This document shows, piece after piece, positions 52,201 through 61,300 of a DNA stretch of 64,000 bases (the first letter of the stretch is position 1; the number at the start of each line of letters is the position of its first letter). The stretch covers positions 434,001 to 498,000 of the forward strand of contig CM003418.1 of assembly GCA_000331325.2 (NCBI GenBank), read 5' to 3'. This DNA comes from Crithidia fasciculata. Its lineage: Eukaryota > Euglenozoa > Kinetoplastea > Trypanosomatida > Trypanosomatidae. The position numbers and the translations under genes are program-made. The notes beneath the pieces are model-generated. The model worked only from the letters and a program-made list of their open reading frames with translations. It made no database searches and had not been told where the DNA came from.

Positions 52201-55200
52201 GTTATCTCGGTCCTTTCCCGCTGGACTACCGCGAGACGCTGCTGTCGCAGTGGCGCACGCAGTGCACGGCGCTGGGCATCGCCTTTGACGCCACCTACTC
52301 ACTGGCCGCGATGGAGCCCGATGCGGTGGTGCAGCAGTGGTCGCTGCACTCCCTGCCACGCGACACCTACTCGGTGCAGAACGCCACAATTCTGCACCGC
52401 AGCTCGCAGTGCTGCTACATGATCGACCCACAGGGGCAGGCAAACACGTTTGTGCGCAAGTTGGAGCGGAACCGCAGCCACGGCGCGGCGGGCTTGCTGC
52501 AGCTGAAGCTGAACAGCCCTAACTTCATGCGACAGATTGAGGGTGCCGTGCAGAAGGGCCAGGCGGTGCTGCTCGAGGACGTCGGGGAAGCGCTGGACGC
52601 CGCGCTGGACCCCGTTCTGCTGAAGCAGGTGCGGCGTGTTGCCGGCCGCAGCGTCATCACCCTCGGCGACCGCGAAGTCACCTACGATGAGCGCTTCCGC
52701 CTCTACATCACGACGAAGCTTGCCAACCCGGTGCTGACGCCGGAGCTGCAGGTGAAGCTGACGGTGATCGACTTTACCGTCACCCGTGAAGGCTTGGAGG
52801 AGCAGTTGCTGGCTGACATTGTCGGATCAGAGCGGGCGTCACTGCAGCAGCGCGGTGACCGCTGCGTCGTCTCTATCGCCGCCCATCGAGAGGAAATTGC
52901 CGCGCTTGAGGCGCAGGTGCTGCAGCAGCTGAGCGATGCCGCGGGTGACGTGCTGGACAACGTCGACCTCATTCGCGCCTTGCAGACTTCCAAGACAACG
53001 TCCGAGAAGATTGCGGTGGAGCTGGCGGCGGTGGAGGAGACGAACAAGACGATCAACGAGACGCGAGAGCTGTACCGCCCCCTCGCCGTGCGTGGCTCGC
53101 TGCTTTACGGCGTGATTGCGCAGATGGCCAAGGTGGACCCCATGTACGAGTACTCGCTGCCGTTCTTCAAGGGGCTGGTGGTGTCCGTCATGACGTCGAC
53201 ACGGCCGTCAGCAGCGGTGAGTGCGTCCCCGTCAAGTACTTTCCAGCGGCCCAGCAGTGCCGGGCTTGGGGAGGCTCGCAGCCGTCACACGAGCGCCGCC
53301 TTTGACGCAGAGCGCACCGCCATGAGCTTCACCGCTGACAGCAACGGTGCGCCGGCGGGCGAGGCGGCGCTTCCCTCTGCCGAGGTGCTCGCGCGTGTGT
53401 CGATGCTTGTGGAGGAGGTGACATGGACGAGCTACCGCGTTCTGTGTCGCGGCCTTTTCGGTGCCCACAAGCTTCTCTTCAGCTTTGTGCTGGCGACGAC
53501 GCTGCTGAAGAGCACCGGAGACGTGACGGCGGCGGAGTGGGGAATGTTTCTGCGCGGCGGCGGGAGTGGTGTGGTGCCTCCTGTCTTCGCGGATGGGAGC
53601 AAACGACCCGCGTACCTCTCTACCGGCGTCTGGACCGGCTTTGGGGCTCTCTGCACCCTCGACGCCTTTGCAGAGGTGTACCGTAGCTTTGCAACTTCCT
53701 TGTCCGCTCCATCTCACGCCTCCACAGGTGGTGGCGGTGTTGAGGCAGGAGAAGGCCCGCTGCCGTGGTCGGCGTGGTTCACCGCCACCTGGGGCTCCGA
53801 GGTGCTCTCACGGATGCCGGCCTCGCTGGCGCAGCTGACTCTCTGGCACCGCGTCATGGCCATAAAGACCTTACGGCCGAACAAGCTGCAGTACATGGCA
53901 GCGGAGCTGGTCATCGCGACGCTGGGGCGGCGCTACACGGAAGCCCCGGCTTTCCACCTGCAGGACGCCTTTGACGACAGCACCAAGATGACGCCCATCA
54001 TTTTTATTCTCTCTCCCGGCGTGGACCCGACGGCGCTCTTTCTCGACTTTGCCGAGTCGTGTGGCTTCGGCGCGCGCAAGTACATGCTGTCTCTCGGCCA
54101 GGATCAGGGTGGGCGGGCGGCGCAGATGATTCGCGATGGCCAGCGCGAAGGGGCGTGGGTCTACCTTCAAAACTGCCACGTCTACGCGTCGTGGATGCCA
54201 CAGCTGCAGGCGATTGTGGAGGCGATGAGCCCCGGCGAGATTCACGACGACTTCCGTCTGTGGCTGACGAGCAGCCCCTCTCCGTCCTTTCCCGCGGTGG
54301 TGCTGCAGGCGGGGCTGAAGCTGACGCAGGAGCCGCCGATGGGACTGCGTGGACGCGTGCTGAACATCCTGCAGAGCAACACAGTCGCAGAGGTGTGGGC
54401 GGCGGCAGCACGCGGCGGTGCCGCTGCTTCTACGCCGCCTGGATCACCACACGGAGAAGACGCGAGTCCCTTCGCGGAGCCCGAAAGCGTCACCACGCCC
54501 CCTGTGGAGTTGCAGCGTCTTGTCTGGACTCTCGCCTTCTTCCACGGCACGGTGATGGAGCGGCGGCGCTTCCGCCCCCTCGGGTGGAACATCGCCTACG
54601 ACTGGGGCACCGCCGACTTTGCCGCCGGCGTGGCGACGATGCGGACGGCGTTGGCTCGCTGCACGCACGACGTGGATGCCCCTGCATCCGTCGTGGCCGC
54701 CGCCGCGCCGTTCCAACTGCCGACGGCGGAGTTGTGCTACATGTTGGGCGTCATCGACTACGGTGGCCGTGTGACGGACGAGTGGGACACGCGGTGCCTG
54801 CAGGTGCTGACGCGTCGCTACTTCGACGGCGCTTCCTCGTCTTCTGCTGGTGCGCAGGATCCCTTGGCGCCACCGGCCTTTCCAGCTGAGGGACTGACCT
54901 ACGCGGAGGTGCTGCAGCTGGCCGAGGTGGCCATCGCAGACGACGCCGCGGCGGAGAACCCGGCCCGCTTCGGTCTGCACGCCAACGCCACCCTCGCGGT
55001 GGAGCAGCAGCTTTCCACAAGTCTCGTGGCGGCGCTCGTTGCGATGGGCACGGGCGGGGCTGTGACGTCGACGGCGCCAGGAGAGCAGCAGCACAAGAAT
55101 GACGGTGAGGCTACCGATGCTGCGGAGGTGGCAGAGAACCCTGTAGCGGCTGTGGCGCGGAGTGTGCTGCGTGAGTTGCCTGCACTGCTGCCGCGTTGCC

Positions 55201-56135
55201 ACGCCGCCGTGGGCACCTCTCCTACATCGGAGAAAAAGAAAGAGGCAACGGCATCTTCGTCACCATTATCTGCTACTGCTGTGCCTGCTGTGGCAGATCC
55301 AGCACCGCTCCAGACGCTACTCGCGCACGAGACGGATTTGTACAATCGACTGCTGCGTACGATGCGGGGCGGCCTGGAGGAGCTGCTGCGTGCCCTGAAG
55401 GGTGAGGTGGTCGTGACAGCCCGCCTTGAGTCCTTAATGCAGCGCCTTGCCTTCAATCAGGTGCCGGAGGCGTGGGGACAGGTGGGCTACCTCTCCCTGA
55501 AGCCACTCGGCTCCTTTATGGAAGATTTGGTGCGTCGCGTGCATTTCATGCGTCGCTGGGGCAGCGCGACAGGTGGTGTGCCGCCAAGCTTCTGGCTCTC
55601 CGGCATCTTCTTCCCGCAGGGTTTTGTGACGGCGCTCCTGCAGGCTCGCAGCCGTGCTCTCGGCGTGCCGATTGACTCGCTGCAGCTGCGCTTCCGTGCG
55701 CTGGCGCCGGCAGACGACGCGCGTGTGATGGCCGCCATGACGGCGTACACATCGGAGAAGAGCAGCAGCAGCAACAGCAGCGGTGCGTCTGCGGTGGAGG
55801 CGGTGGTGGGCTCCTACGTGCACGGCCTGTACCTGGAAGGGTGTGGGTGGGATCGCGCACGCGGCGGCTTCGTTGAGGCTGCCCCCGGTGCCCTTACGAC
55901 GGAGTTGCCGGTCATCCACTTCGAGCCGGTGACCGCGGAGGAGGCGGGTGGTGTATCTACCGCGGCTGAATACGCGTGTCCGCTGTACAAGGTGCGTACG
56001 CGTGCTGGTACCCTGTCCACCACGGGCGTCTCAACCAACTATGTAACGTGCCTTACTCTGCCTTCGTTGGATGGCGTTTCTGGAGACCACTGGACGCTGC
56101 GCGGTGTCGCGGCGCTGTGCGCGTTAGATGACTGA
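43281..56135 (+). CDS. axonemal inner-arm type dynein heavy chain
   Basis: A 4284-residue motor protein. The long N-terminal tail and linker are followed by six AAA modules: P-loops GPAGTGKT (1280, AAA1), GNTMSGKT (1576, AAA2), GVTGTGKS (2038, AAA3) and GVGGSGRA (2400, AAA4). AAA1 has the dynein hallmark CFDEFNRIELEVLSVVAQQ. The microtubule-binding tip lies near 2790-2850 (FISRLTGYPRDSI...MCMWVHAMYKYY), flanked by coiled-coil stalk helices; AAA5-AAA6 and the C-terminal domain follow. The wording around AAA1 (LAQAGAWACFDEFNRI, SKQDHYDFGMRAVKS) is closest, from memory, to single-headed inner-arm chains such as DNAH6 rather than outer-arm or cytoplasmic dynein. Low-complexity inserts occur near 1858-1915, 2584-2599, 3307-3355 and 3927-4008. 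The start was chosen at 43281 from the splice acceptor. GC3 climbs along the gene. Confidence 0.93.
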   Translation: MASKIMQELKDHPLNTVEDAHNFFSQVENAKRHGVTLPPIRHLFFGRVDSGLKFDPYNIRTVYRDNRPLNYFVVTRDCVIWVNRREAEYLRIASLQEWIREAKCFAQITKIAFFKHYLRHKMLLRLLDAASRLRFERNRALLAKRLLLCTAVFSRDIITLRGKAAELRFYTEKKACVPVLSVQTATQEHLPKGYSTDEFSTQQDAYSKKLTRYTGDIVQSMSSVIGERSNIVSGLVNGLRLAEKSPEATGSVNKEVAARELRRRQMEQKRLIVNYENLPTLARLASLLQLEATFQQVCTTLFDLEASVRKRKMNTVWNFRVECVIGGDKRLSLAPAKDHLVESVGITLDRSLSAIACAPACVTSGKTESLSPAADSPAIQRAISSDALVAIYKKKVLLRIEEDYDDAKSKLFSFEGLLTISAFLSEWREVSYRWNQILLSAEAALETLTEQEIRSYATKTFKAQSELGKLSSRSFGSITVNSSDVLQKFGAELKAVLSTVEYTVEQLIKLNFRTLKTRCTAWVAKLRIPPLEVEPFIKWYLNLQESGAVFEAFSNHVTDLQNIYHLQSELREKENSGSVAETPDLVALLRDPFQNALREAQGFHAANFSSIRGLLRDEHKRAIAAMLATEKRLATTFAEESADEVGSPALEKLEHIRDDLASAHREARQLDSYAQILEVEPFNWSEIANAEEELRNYVELWTVRKETAQLRNRLDAKSVEDLDGAELEGAVVSLFQRAFKAQKNTPGEAARRLVETLAVDKAKLPTYVELCNPALKEQHWTELFKAASIAPLPPSRRTLRALERTGLMNEENAATVREVVSDAVGVYELEQQLEKLEKFWAAHTFTVVPYAGRSNAFVVDAIDETLEALEEQQIVVQTCLSSKYVTPVQPQLTEWEQKLNLIHSVLDEWVGVQKTWMYLEFIFTSDDIKRQLPDESLLFSSADRFFGSLMRRCAEDPHMAPLCLEGSGDVLKKLQKCTYQLDCIQKKIDEYLETKRVAFPRFYFLSNDELLSILSDSRNPLAVQPHLQKCFDNIKSLVFTDAKTIVAMRSSEGEEVAFTNPVKAMGNVESWLNDVERAMRSTLFDRLAHCLETYSAGRRTTWFFEHPAQCVSTVDQIVWTREVEVVIGKSEGGSASAWPQYQARFAAQLLETVELVKLPLPALQRTVVCNLIVVDVHCRDVCAELAGTLSGQEAPQACCSLLDFGWQKQLRFYYGAPVSGGGGGGSDRADCFVRHGAAELPYGYEYLGNQARLVITPLTERAFLTCTAALHMQKGAAPQGPAGTGKTESVKDLGKALARSVVVFNCSDGLDYRMMSQMFAGLAQAGAWACFDEFNRIELEVLSVVAQQMLDITTAITQKQSSINFEGHRIKLHPNFGVFITMNPGYAGRTELPDNLKALFRPVCMMIPNYALIAEIMFYAEGYNKAQALAAKMIRLYSLASQQLSKQDHYDFGMRAVKSILVLAGRLKRADPDVEEELLLVRAIREANLPKFLVDDRHLFIALLHDFFPGFTQVTVAPVSELVRDAAVRILTTKPCLSKACVVPTQLQLQPTEGLLFKVQQLFDTLMTRHGLMLVGNTMSGKTTVRNTLAAVLGRLGELLDRASPGSGDPSNGRRATRLPSTSHAGSASAEEEEQRVAAALRSLDTRCQSFFTATQSLECNPKAISMTELYGDVNPLTREWQDGVFSFMVRELVRAGAAEKDVRAATRHWIVFDGPVDAIWIENLNTVLDDSKMLCLVNGERIRVLDTISLLFEVQDLRVASPATVSRCGMVYVDEECVDDGWTPVLQSLSEAAALELGSRWRHERFLQLCQALVPPLLHVIHEECKEYIHTSNAQLALNLFYLLKAGVQQLCGMIAEDKQEQKQQEQDEAAATSVKRVRGSRVSIAAVVDNGSASGSTSAEARRYSRRRSSLAARTSVLLLGDSLFDALFVQSCAWGLGGNLTEATRARFAAAMLPLVRRESLYFPAVAEAQQCSVFDYAVDFDSGDWRRWQETVPTFQYSASVSYFDLLVPTEQTMVLQYLLRSATTTQHHLLLNGVTGTGKSSTVTGYLAQVLHTEEATSATAAFRFTLSAQTSAHALQDTIEMKLARRKGDREFGAPPGKQLMIAVIDDCNVPQLEEYGAAPPIELLRQMISQGGFYDRKRLFFKDVVQTMLIGCCGEPGGGKNEMSPRFTSRLLCFCAPQLTPPSMKAIFSAILNGFLEARGFAEEVCAVADAAVDSTLAAYQRIAVECLPTPDKTHCTFNLRDVSKVIQGMLQVRPAQCATPAALMHLWSHEASRVFHDRLVDDADRQWWWRCCAEVIAKHFSESLAPEDVAPAELAKQLPGILYGSWANSARREYQRMGEASEVQTAAEQHLAEYNMQSSTPMHLVFFDQAVQHLSRICRIISQPRGHALLVGVGGSGRASLCRLAAFIMNMEAQTVHIARSYGIADFRDEVRKALLECGGRGKEVVFLVSDPQIVCGEMLEDINNLLNAGEVPGMMGLEEMEVIIRSCREACVASGRPDSRSSVYRYFVSQCCEHFHLCLCMSPMSGVFRDRLRMFPALVNCTTIDWFSEWPQEALLAVARATIALSSAGDAAQTSSEEKQQQLQQPPPPPPAERLDALMVFLQASVKAAAVQLFEQLHRRTHVTPTSYLAVLSLFGEMRRQLRQELTANAHRYRNGLEKLDMANHTIGELQRQIVEMQPGLTAAAAQVAEQTKSLAVEQKDADALKEAQSIEEAAAQVLMAEAEGIRQECEAGLQEALPALEAAEQALQTLSPKDIQEIKTFTTPPANVEKTMNAVLVLLGEKEGWASAKVCLGKMDFISRLTGYPRDSITPACIRKLTIFAQDPDFVPDVIEKTSLPCRSMCMWVHAMYKYYFVAKEIAPKRARLAEAEGKVEVARKELVAKQAALQRVLDRIAQLQAAAATAQAKANHFQREIETAQGRLTRADQLISGLASERGRWEAALAKLEMQLGCVEGTAALAAGCVGYLGPFPLDYRETLLSQWRTQCTALGIAFDATYSLAAMEPDAVVQQWSLHSLPRDTYSVQNATILHRSSQCCYMIDPQGQANTFVRKLERNRSHGAAGLLQLKLNSPNFMRQIEGAVQKGQAVLLEDVGEALDAALDPVLLKQVRRVAGRSVITLGDREVTYDERFRLYITTKLANPVLTPELQVKLTVIDFTVTREGLEEQLLADIVGSERASLQQRGDRCVVSIAAHREEIAALEAQVLQQLSDAAGDVLDNVDLIRALQTSKTTSEKIAVELAAVEETNKTINETRELYRPLAVRGSLLYGVIAQMAKVDPMYEYSLPFFKGLVVSVMTSTRPSAAVSASPSSTFQRPSSAGLGEARSRHTSAAFDAERTAMSFTADSNGAPAGEAALPSAEVLARVSMLVEEVTWTSYRVLCRGLFGAHKLLFSFVLATTLLKSTGDVTAAEWGMFLRGGGSGVVPPVFADGSKRPAYLSTGVWTGFGALCTLDAFAEVYRSFATSLSAPSHASTGGGGVEAGEGPLPWSAWFTATWGSEVLSRMPASLAQLTLWHRVMAIKTLRPNKLQYMAAELVIATLGRRYTEAPAFHLQDAFDDSTKMTPIIFILSPGVDPTALFLDFAESCGFGARKYMLSLGQDQGGRAAQMIRDGQREGAWVYLQNCHVYASWMPQLQAIVEAMSPGEIHDDFRLWLTSSPSPSFPAVVLQAGLKLTQEPPMGLRGRVLNILQSNTVAEVWAAAARGGAAASTPPGSPHGEDASPFAEPESVTTPPVELQRLVWTLAFFHGTVMERRRFRPLGWNIAYDWGTADFAAGVATMRTALARCTHDVDAPASVVAAAAPFQLPTAELCYMLGVIDYGGRVTDEWDTRCLQVLTRRYFDGASSSSAGAQDPLAPPAFPAEGLTYAEVLQLAEVAIADDAAAENPARFGLHANATLAVEQQLSTSLVAALVAMGTGGAVTSTAPGEQQHKNDGEATDAAEVAENPVAAVARSVLRELPALLPRCHAAVGTSPTSEKKKEATASSSPLSATAVPAVADPAPLQTLLAHETDLYNRLLRTMRGGLEELLRALKGEVVVTARLESLMQRLAFNQVPEAWGQVGYLSLKPLGSFMEDLVRRVHFMRRWGSATGGVPPSFWLSGIFFPQGFVTALLQARSRALGVPIDSLQLRFRALAPADDARVMAAMTAYTSEKSSSSNSSGASAVEAVVGSYVHGLYLEGCGWDRARGGFVEAAPGALTTELPVIHFEPVTAEEAGGVSTAAEYACPLYKVRTRAGTLSTTGVSTNYVTCLTLPSLDGVSGDHWTLRGVAALCALDD

Positions 56136-58307
56136 TGGTGCGTGTCTCTATCTGATTATTTTTTCTTTTGGCTGCACCCTTTTCTGTTGCCTCCCTTCTC
56201 TCTCTATTGCCACACACAGACCCACATACATCTTTTTATATCTGGAAGTCACTACGTTTTTCTTTTTTGTGTGTTTGTATTTTCTGCTTTCTTTGAAGGA
56301 ACGCCTTTTTTCTTTTTCTTGCCTACACTTCGACTCAATTCTTTTTCTCTTTATATTTTTGTTTATACTTCATTGTTGGTCGTGATGAGTTGCTGTTGTT
56401 CGTGTTTTTTTTTTCTGTAAATTTGCAGCTGCGTTGTTGGCTTGCGCTTTTTTTTTCTCCAGAGTTTTCTTTCCCCAAAGTTCGTATTTATTCTTCTCCC
56501 CTCTCTCTCTCTCTTTACTTTTCCATCTTTTTTTTTTTGCTTTCTGCCGTGCACGTGGTTCTGCTACTGGCAAGCTGTTGCCTCGCGAGACGTGCGTTGG
56601 TGAAATGCGTTCTCTTCATGTTCAGCTTCTCCTTCCGTAGACTGTTAGACCCATTTTTTTTCTCCGCTTTGCTACCTTCGTTCTGGACCCCCTTCTGGTA
56701 GTCCTCTGTGTGCTGTACCTTCTTCAAGGGCCTTTCTTTCTTTCTCTCTCTGTACGCGCTGCGCACGCGCTTGCCCTCCTCTTTTCATGTACATAGGAGC
56801 GAGTGTGCTCTCTCCTCTTGCTCATCCTACAAGGCGATGTACAAGTTTTCTCAGCAACAACAGTAACAACAACAGCGACAAAAAACACACAAACCTTGAC
56901 GTAAATATAGAAAAGAAAGAAGAGAAATGTTTAGGCAGCCAACACATTGAGTGCTCTGCAAGGAAGGAATATATCTTGTCTTTGGTCAGAGGAACTGGCT
57001 GCTGGCGCCGGTTTTGTTGGAACAAGCGATGACGCACAGGGAAACAGAGCGAGGTCTGAAAGCGTGAAAGGGGGTGGCGGAAAGATGGAAGCCGACTTGA
57101 TGCCTTCCTTATCTATTTTCCAAATCTGGGGTGGGTGCCGTCCTGCTGTATCGCAATGACTGTAGCACGGCTTTGCTCTTTTCGTCAACAGCACATCTTC
57201 TCTCTTCCTCCTCTCTTTTCTTCTCCTTGCTCTGACATTGACGTTGCACACCCATCCGCACTTCTCGGTTCAGCACTAGCACTACTCAGAGCACGCGTGT
57301 TGAGCGCTACTGATTCCCTACTTTGCCAAAAAACAAGAACAACAACAAAAAAAACTCGCAATCAGAAGGGCATCAACAACAGCAGCTGTAAAGCTCCACA
57401 ATACAGCAATCAACGCGCTCACCCACGCGTCGCGCACCTACTCAAGGAACCACACGATTCACTGCATTCTTTCCCCACTCTTCTATCTCTCTCTAATTAC
57501 CTTTACTTCTCTTCGGCTTTCCTCGTCATCTGCATTGTGGTAAGCAGACTCTCACACATTGTGAAGCACAGTACTTTTCTCTTTTCTTGGTATCGGGCGA
57601 TAACGTTTTAGAATTGCTTTTTTTTTTTACTGGTCGTTAGTCTTTGGTCATTGTTGTCTTTGTTTGTTTTACCTCTCAGTGAATACCCAGCCTACTTCAA
57701 GGTAGCGCTTTCTTTCGACTGCTTTTTTTTTTCTAGTTTAGCACGGAGCCCGTGTGTGCGTACGTGTGCGTCTCTCTATCTCCCCGTGTGTGTCCCCTCC
57801 CTCTCACTCTCATTGACCCAGACTGTCTTCATTTTCGTCTGACACCTTTCTCTTTCTCCTCATAGAACACCGTTGCAATCAACGCGCACGCTACTTACCC
57901 GACGTGTCGTGCCGCTGCTTTCATTTTTCTTGGTTAAAAAAATAAGATTTTGCTACTCCTTTTTGCGGTTCTCTACGCGTCTTTCACCACCCTCCACGTC
58001 TCAGCTCTTTCTTTTTTTCTTTTGCTTGCCGAGAGTGCTGCAAGCGAAGAGGAACGAGAAGAATAAAAAACAAATAAAGGGCTGCTCTCTTTCAGTGGCT
58101 CGGCGCACAGCTGCACCGCCGTGCATCTTTCTCCAGACGTGTTCCTCCAGGCCTAACCGGAGAGCTACGATACAGAGGCAGTGCCACTGCACAAGGACAA
58201 GACGGACCAGAAAGCGGAAGCACCTCGCCTCTGATCAACTGCCTCCGCCCTCGGGTACCACACCAGCAACAAACATACATAACAGAGGAAGAAGACGCAG
58301 CGAGAAT
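56136..58307. other. intergenic/UTR, pyrimidine-rich, no gene called
   Basis: 2.2 kb, C/T-rich on the plus strand as expected in a rightward cluster. Several poly-T tracts occur. A 158-codon frame at 57135-57611 and an in-frame extension of the kinase to 57873 are read from UTR-like sequence and not called. Confidence 0.6.
58032..58033 (+). promoter_or_regulatory. predicted spliced-leader acceptor AG, DYRK-family kinase
   Basis: CTCTTTCTTTTTTTCTTTTGCTTGCCGAG ends here, 275 bases ahead of ATG 58308. An in-frame upstream ATG at 57873 would be removed by splicing at this site. Confidence 0.5.
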
Positions 58308-61300
58308 ATGAGCTCTTTCCAGCCTGCGACAGCGATGTCCGCGGCGTCGTCTGCCGGCGCCTACGGCGGCACCACACGGCGCACCACTCGCCCAACAACC
58401 ACCACGGCGGCGCCAACCACCACGTCGACCGCTGGTGCGCCTGCCAGTGGATCGAGTTTGTCCGACTCGCTCGGCAGAAGCGCGGCTGCTTCGGCGGCGA
58501 CAGGAGGAAGTGCCAACAGCAACTCTCACGCTACCGCTGCTGCTGCTATTACTGCAAGCAACGCGGCTCCGATGGCGTCTGCTGTTGCGTCCTCGCCGCG
58601 CATGGATGGCAACGGCGGCAGCAACTCCAGCAGCCTCAGCGACGGCAAGGCGGCGGGCACGACAGACTCCGTCATTGAGGAGCTGAAGGCGCTCGCCAAG
58701 TCGATGCTGGAGGCGACCAACGCGGCGCGGCGGCGGACCAGCTCGATTGAGCACCGCAACTCCTACGAGGCTCTGATGCACGCCATCGAGAACCGCGTGA
58801 ACGGCGAGGCCGGTCGTGGCAGCGCCGTGAAGGACACAGCAGCCACTGGTGCTGCCGGGGCTGCTGCCTCTGGGGACGGCACCCGCTACCCGCCACAGCA
58901 GCATGTCGACCCCAACCTCGCGGACACCGAGCTTCTCTCTGCCCATCTCATGGAGCAGCTGACAGACATTCCAGCGGAGCTGTCGCCCGGGAGCCGTGTG
59001 CGTCAGCAGCAACAGCTCGAGCAGCTACAGCTGCAGCAGCAGCGCAGCAAGGCGGGGAAGGGGCGCAATGCCGGCGGCGCAGCAGCACTGGCAGCAACCG
59101 CGAAGGCCGACCCCGCAATCGAAGCTACCGCTACTGCTCAAGCAGTGCGGCATCCCCAGCCAGCTCAGCGAGCGCCGGTGGAGGTCACACGCGAAGCCAT
59201 CGCCGAGGATGCCGTAGACGACGACGACAACGACGCTGATGCAGCGGTGGTGTACCCGAAGCAGAAGGACGCTGCGGGGCGTCGCCCCCACTCCCACAGC
59301 CTCCCGCAAGAGGAGGACGAGGACGATGATGACGGCACCGCCTACGACGGCGTACGTGCACAGGTCCTCTTTAAACCAGTGAACCGCACGGCCTACATGG
59401 AGGTGCTTTCCTCGACGTGGAAGCCGGAGGGGCTCACGCGCCGCATCGCCGGCGGAGACGGGGCAGACGAGAAGGCTGCAAGAGGAGGAGATGGACATCG
59501 CCGCACCAGTCGCCCCCGTGATGACGATGAGGATGATGAAAGCAGCAGCAGCATTCGTAGTAGTAGCAGCAGGAGCGGCAGCAGCGCTGATGGTGACGAA
59601 GAGGACCAGCCGCACAAGAGCACCGGCGAAGCAGAAGACGATGACGACGACGAAGCTGTAGCAACGGTGACGACACGCAACAAGGCCCGCAAGGCGGCAA
59701 CGGCGTCCGCAGCAAGTCCCTCGTCATCGCCCACCCGCTCCATGAAGGTCTACCGCGTCCCCGCCTTCCCGTTTGGCGGTGGTGTAACGGAGCAGCAAGC
59801 CCGGCTGCTGCAACGCCAGTTCGATGCCTGCATCCGCAATGGTGAGCACCTCCACTCGAACGCGGCCGGGCCACGCGTCATCACCAAGGCCGACTTCGAC
59901 GAGTACCGGTACGATGAAGTGGATGTGGCCACGACGCAGACGGACCTCAAGTCCTTCACGCCCACCTCTCCGTACGAGTTTGTGGTGGAGGTGGAGCGGG
60001 AGGTGCGTTTTGACGCCGTCAAGGCCCGTGAGGAGCGGCGTCGGCGCTTTAAGCGACTTGTGCACGAGAACCGTGCCCCTGCCACGATGGGCACCTTCGA
60101 CCTGCGCGTCATCATGGACCCCTTCAAGACCGGCTTCGAGGAGGAGAAGAACTTCCCGATTGTGCCTGGCACGGTAATCGCCGGCCGCTACGAGATTATC
60201 CAGATGCTGGGCAAGGCGACCTTTAGCCGCGCGGTGCGGTGCTACGACCTGCACGACCCGATCTACGACGAGGAGGAGGAGGAGGAAGAAGAGAGCGAGG
60301 ACGTGGAGGAGCTGAACGACGAGAAGACGAAGGACGGCGGCGGCGCATCGTCCTCCCCCCGCGACGCATCCAGCAAGGCAGGAGCTTCCACCAACCCTCC
60401 AGCGATCCAGGCGGACAAGAAGACGAAGAAGAGCCGTAAGCTCCTCGGCTACGGCCAGGTGTGCCTGAAGATCATCAACAACACCAAGGACTTCTTCGAT
60501 CAGGCGCTGGATGAGATTCGCCTCTTGACGCTGCTGAACCGCCAGCGTGACCCCGACGAGGCCCACATTGTCCGTCTGATCGACGCCTTCTATTACAAGG
60601 AGCACGTGATGCTCGTGACGGAGCTGCTGCGTGACACGCTCTACGACTTTGGCAAGTACAACCGCGAGGAGGAGGAAGAGTTCTACTTTACGGTGCCCCG
60701 CCTGCGCCGCCTGACGCGGCAGATTGTCGAGGCCCTCACCTACGTCCACTCGCTGAACCTCATCCACACCGACCTCAAGCCGGAGAACATCATGTTTGTG
60801 TCGTATAGCCGCTGCATTGTGAAGGTGATTGACTTTGGCAGCAGCTGCTTCTTGAGCGACCACCTTAGCTCCTACATCCAGAGCCGCAGCTACCGTGCGC
60901 CGGAAGTGGTGCTCGGCTGCGACTATGACGGCCGCATCGACGTCTGGTCCCTCGGTGCAATTTTAGTCGAAATGGTCACGGGCGACGTCCTCTTCACCTC
61001 CGACACGGTGCCCGAGATGCTGGCGCGCATCGTGTACGTCTGCGGCGCACCCTTCCCGCGGCACATGTTGTGGGAAGGGCGGCACACGAGCGACTGCATC
61101 AACAAGTTCGGCTGCATCTACGAGTACGGCAGCACGGGTGAGGAGCAGCGGGAGCGTGGCGGGCATGGTGGCAAGGGAGATGAAGACGGGGATGTGCCCT
61201 ACTGCCTCTACACCCCGGTGCCAACGATGGCGCCGCACACGTGCAACGCGCCGAAGCGGTCCAAAACGACGTCGACCTCGTCCCGCACCCCGGCTGGTCC

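Noticed and set aside
57873-58307. In-frame extension of the kinase from ATG 57873
   Set aside because: Reads through poly-T and UTR-like sequence and lies mostly before the predicted acceptor at 58032-58033.
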